From Mycolicibacterium neworleansense (GTDB taxonomy: Bacteria > Actinomycetota > Actinomycetes > Mycobacteriales > Mycobacteriaceae), in the NCBI RefSeq assembly GCF_001245615.1, contig NZ_CWKH01000001.1:992001-1056000 (forward strand): DNA of 64,000 nt, given 5' to 3'. The notes beneath the pieces are model-generated. The model worked only from the letters and a program-made list of their open reading frames with translations, was not told the DNA's origin and ran no database searches. This document shows, piece after piece, positions 62,294-64,000 of the stretch. The translations under genes were made by a program, and so were the position numbers. The first letter of the stretch is position 1. Every line of letters starts with the position of its first letter.

Positions 62294-64000
62294 CGCGCCG
62301 CCAACTCCCGCTGTGCCAGTGCGAGAACCTCGTCGGTCGTGGGTGGGCTGGGCGGATGGTGTGACAGGCACCAAGGCGTCTGGATCTTGTGAAAGGCGTT
62401 GCCCTCCAAGGCCAGGTAGAACTGCCCTGAACGCAGCTTGCTGATGTCGGGTACGTGGCCGCCCTTCACCCGGGCCATCTCGCGGGCCACCGCGATCTGG
62501 GCGGGAGAGTTGAGCAGGCCGTAGAACTGCGTGGTGGCATTGCCCGGGATGTGGTTGTGCAGTCCGCGCGGGGATTGCGTGGCGAAAACCAGTCCCAGCC
62601 CGTACTTCCGGGCCTGCGAGGACAGCGCCAGCGTGCTGTGCGTGCACGCAGTCGTGTGGCTGGACGGGGCGAAGTTCTGCGCCTCGTCCATCACGAGCAG
62701 CCCGCCCAGTGGCCGGTCGCCGGCCGGGTTGCGCTTGATCCAGGCGAACAGCGCCATCTGGAGCTGGTTGACGAACCCTTCGCGCTGCTGATCGCTGGTC
62801 AGACCGACCATGCTGATCACCGACACCCGGGCCCGGTAGCCCGGTGACGGTGTCAGCAGCATCCCGGGATCGGCGGCGGTACCGCTGCCGCCGAACAGTG
62901 GATCGTTGACGGTTGCGGCGCGCAGGTTCTGGGCCAGTTCGGCGGCCAGTTTCTGTGCCCCGCCCAGTGCGCTGACCTCGTTGGGCAGGTTGCTGAGCAG
63001 GTCGATGAAGCCGCCGAGGGTGGCTTGGGAGGTGGCGCCGTAGAACCGCAGCGCCTCGCGCAGCACCGCGCGGGACCGCTCGGCCTTGGCGGTGTTTCCG
63101 GCGATCAGGGCGCGCGGTTCCAGTGCGGCGACGGCGGATTCGACCGCGTCGGCGAACTCGTCGTCGTCATCGATGACACTGGCGAAGTCGGGGAGCGGCT
63201 GGAAGGACAGCGGCCGGCCGGTCGACCGGCGCGGGGTCCACACCACGACCTCGGTGTTGTCGGAGTACTCCTCGGCGCGGTCATTGTCGGCGAGGTGCCA
63301 TCCCGGGGGATTCTCGGGCCAGCGGGCACCGAGCCGGGACAGGTCGTTGTTGGGGTCCAGCACGATCGACGACACGCCCCGCAGTGCGCACTCCTCGATC
63401 AGCCGCCGGATGAGCACGGTTTTTCCGGACCCCGAGCCGGCGAAGATCGCGGTGTGCTTGCGCAGCGCGGCCAGGTCGACCGATACGGGGCGCCCGCCGG
63501 GGTTGTCCAGGCCGAGGGTTATCGCGGTGGGCGAGTGCTCGATCGCCGGCTCGGGCTTCTGGACACGTATCGGTCCGGTCGCGAGCTCGGCGTCCACATC
63601 GATCTGGGCCGGGGGCGGGGGATCGCCGGCGATGTCGCCGAGTGCGGCACGCAGCCAGCCGATCCCGTGGGCGGGGCGGCGCCGGCGCAGCCACTCGGGC
63701 AGGTCGGGGTGGTTGTCGTCGATGAGATCGCGCAACGCCGTCATCGTGCGCACGTCGTCCTCGCTCATCGGCAGCACCCGGCCGCCGGCCGCCTCGAACT
63801 CGGCGATCATCAGGGCGGTTTTGGCGCCCTTCGGCCACGCGGTGTTGCGCAGCAGGAACAGCCGGCGCCGGTCCGGGTTGAAACCCGTTGCTTCCCAGGC
63901 TTTCCGGATCCTGTTCTGCACGGCGACGGCATTGCCGGACGAGATGGCGCGGAAGGCCCAGTGCCGCTCGTCGTCGGTGGCGGCATCGAGGGTCTGGCGA
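62290..64000 (-). CDS. HerA-like ATPase (DUF87), N-terminus cut by window end
   Basis: At least 570 residues; the frame stays open to the window edge, and the upstream part (DAATDDERHWAFRAISSGNA) reads on smoothly, so GTG 63921 is probably not the start. Walker A is AGSGSGKTVLI, an RHH/Walker B region is LLVMDEAQNFAPSS, and the arginine-finger region is FATQSPRGLHNHI. HerA/FtsK-like motors move DNA or partner nucleases; no NurA partner is visible within the window. Its stop shares CTAG with the thiolase-like gene. Confidence 0.82.
   Translation of the reverse strand, partial: RQTLDAATDDERHWAFRAISSGNAVAVQNRIRKAWEATGFNPDRRRLFLLRNTAWPKGAKTALMIAEFEAAGGRVLPMSEDDVRTMTALRDLIDDNHPDLPEWLRRRRPAHGIGWLRAALGDIAGDPPPPAQIDVDAELATGPIRVQKPEPAIEHSPTAITLGLDNPGGRPVSVDLAALRKHTAIFAGSGSGKTVLIRRLIEECALRGVSSIVLDPNNDLSRLGARWPENPPGWHLADNDRAEEYSDNTEVVVWTPRRSTGRPLSFQPLPDFASVIDDDDEFADAVESAVAALEPRALIAGNTAKAERSRAVLREALRFYGATSQATLGGFIDLLSNLPNEVSALGGAQKLAAELAQNLRAATVNDPLFGGSGTAADPGMLLTPSPGYRARVSVISMVGLTSDQQREGFVNQLQMALFAWIKRNPAGDRPLGGLLVMDEAQNFAPSSHTTACTHSTLALSSQARKYGLGLVFATQSPRGLHNHIPGNATTQFYGLLNSPAQIAVAREMARVKGGHVPDISKLRSGQFYLALEGNAFHKIQTPWCLSHHPPSPPTTDEVLALAQRELAAR

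Overview
The window is about 64 kb of high-GC actinobacterial DNA, and gene content and order identify it as a fast-growing Mycobacterium (Mycolicibacterium) chromosome. From memory (no search was run), the order matches the M. tuberculosis H37Rv block Rv1814 to Rv1867: sterol desaturase, serine protease, flavoprotein, BacA-like ABC transporter, secA2, pgsA2, three membrane proteins, gcvH, garA, two MerR regulators flanking a bifunctional nuclease, gcvB, a VWA protein, glcB, two CBS-domain membrane proteins, guaB1, gnd1, an M56/BlaI pair, thioesterase, ureABCFGD, ndh, a luciferase-like oxidoreductase, an SDR, modBC, apa, a small membrane protein, adhA, a CPBP protease and a thiolase-like protein. 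No tRNA, rRNA, insertion sequence, phage gene or CRISPR array was seen.

Layout. 1-6.8 kb is accessory: a diaminopimelate-decarboxylase-like gene (cut by the window edge) divergent from a TetR/SDR pair, a truncated MFS gene running into a two-gene SMR efflux operon, and an esterase/sterol-desaturase pair. 7-14.4 kb holds a B-lectin/LysM gene broken by a one-base frameshift, a secreted serine protease, a VOC/flavoprotein operon behind a KstR-type operator, and two tandem BacA-like transporters. 14.5-26.1 kb is a mostly plus-strand core: secA2, envelope genes, the glycine cleavage genes gcvH and gcvB (gcvB behind a tandem glycine riboswitch), garA and MerR regulators. 26.1-42.9 kb is mostly minus strand: VWA protein, malate synthase, a molybdopterin oxidoreductase/MDR operon divergent from its probable TetR repressor, a CNNM/CorC pair with a structured leader, GuaB1, Gnd and an M56/BlaI pair. 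43-48.7 kb has an IdeR-box gene, a probable MrsI iron-responsive sRNA, a thioesterase and the urease operon. 48.7-64 kb holds ndh, oxidoreductases, modBC without modA, apa, adhA, a CGNR regulator, a CPBP protease, phosphoketolase, a thiolase-like gene and a HerA-like ATPase cut by the window end.

How the genes work together. GarA (a phosphorylation-controlled brake on 2-oxoglutarate metabolism), the glycine cleavage proteins and malate synthase G all bear on glycine, glyoxylate and TCA balance. IdeR-type sites mark an iron-responsive island. Two TetR genes and the KstR-type operon have clear palindromic operators.

A recurring oddity is that at least six genes carry lesions in very GC-rich tracts: the MFS gene, lectin/LysM, the DUF881 gene after pgsA2, the VWA gene, ureF and apa. 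modA is also missing. Neighbouring genes are intact, so sequence or assembly collapse must be excluded before calling them pseudogenes.
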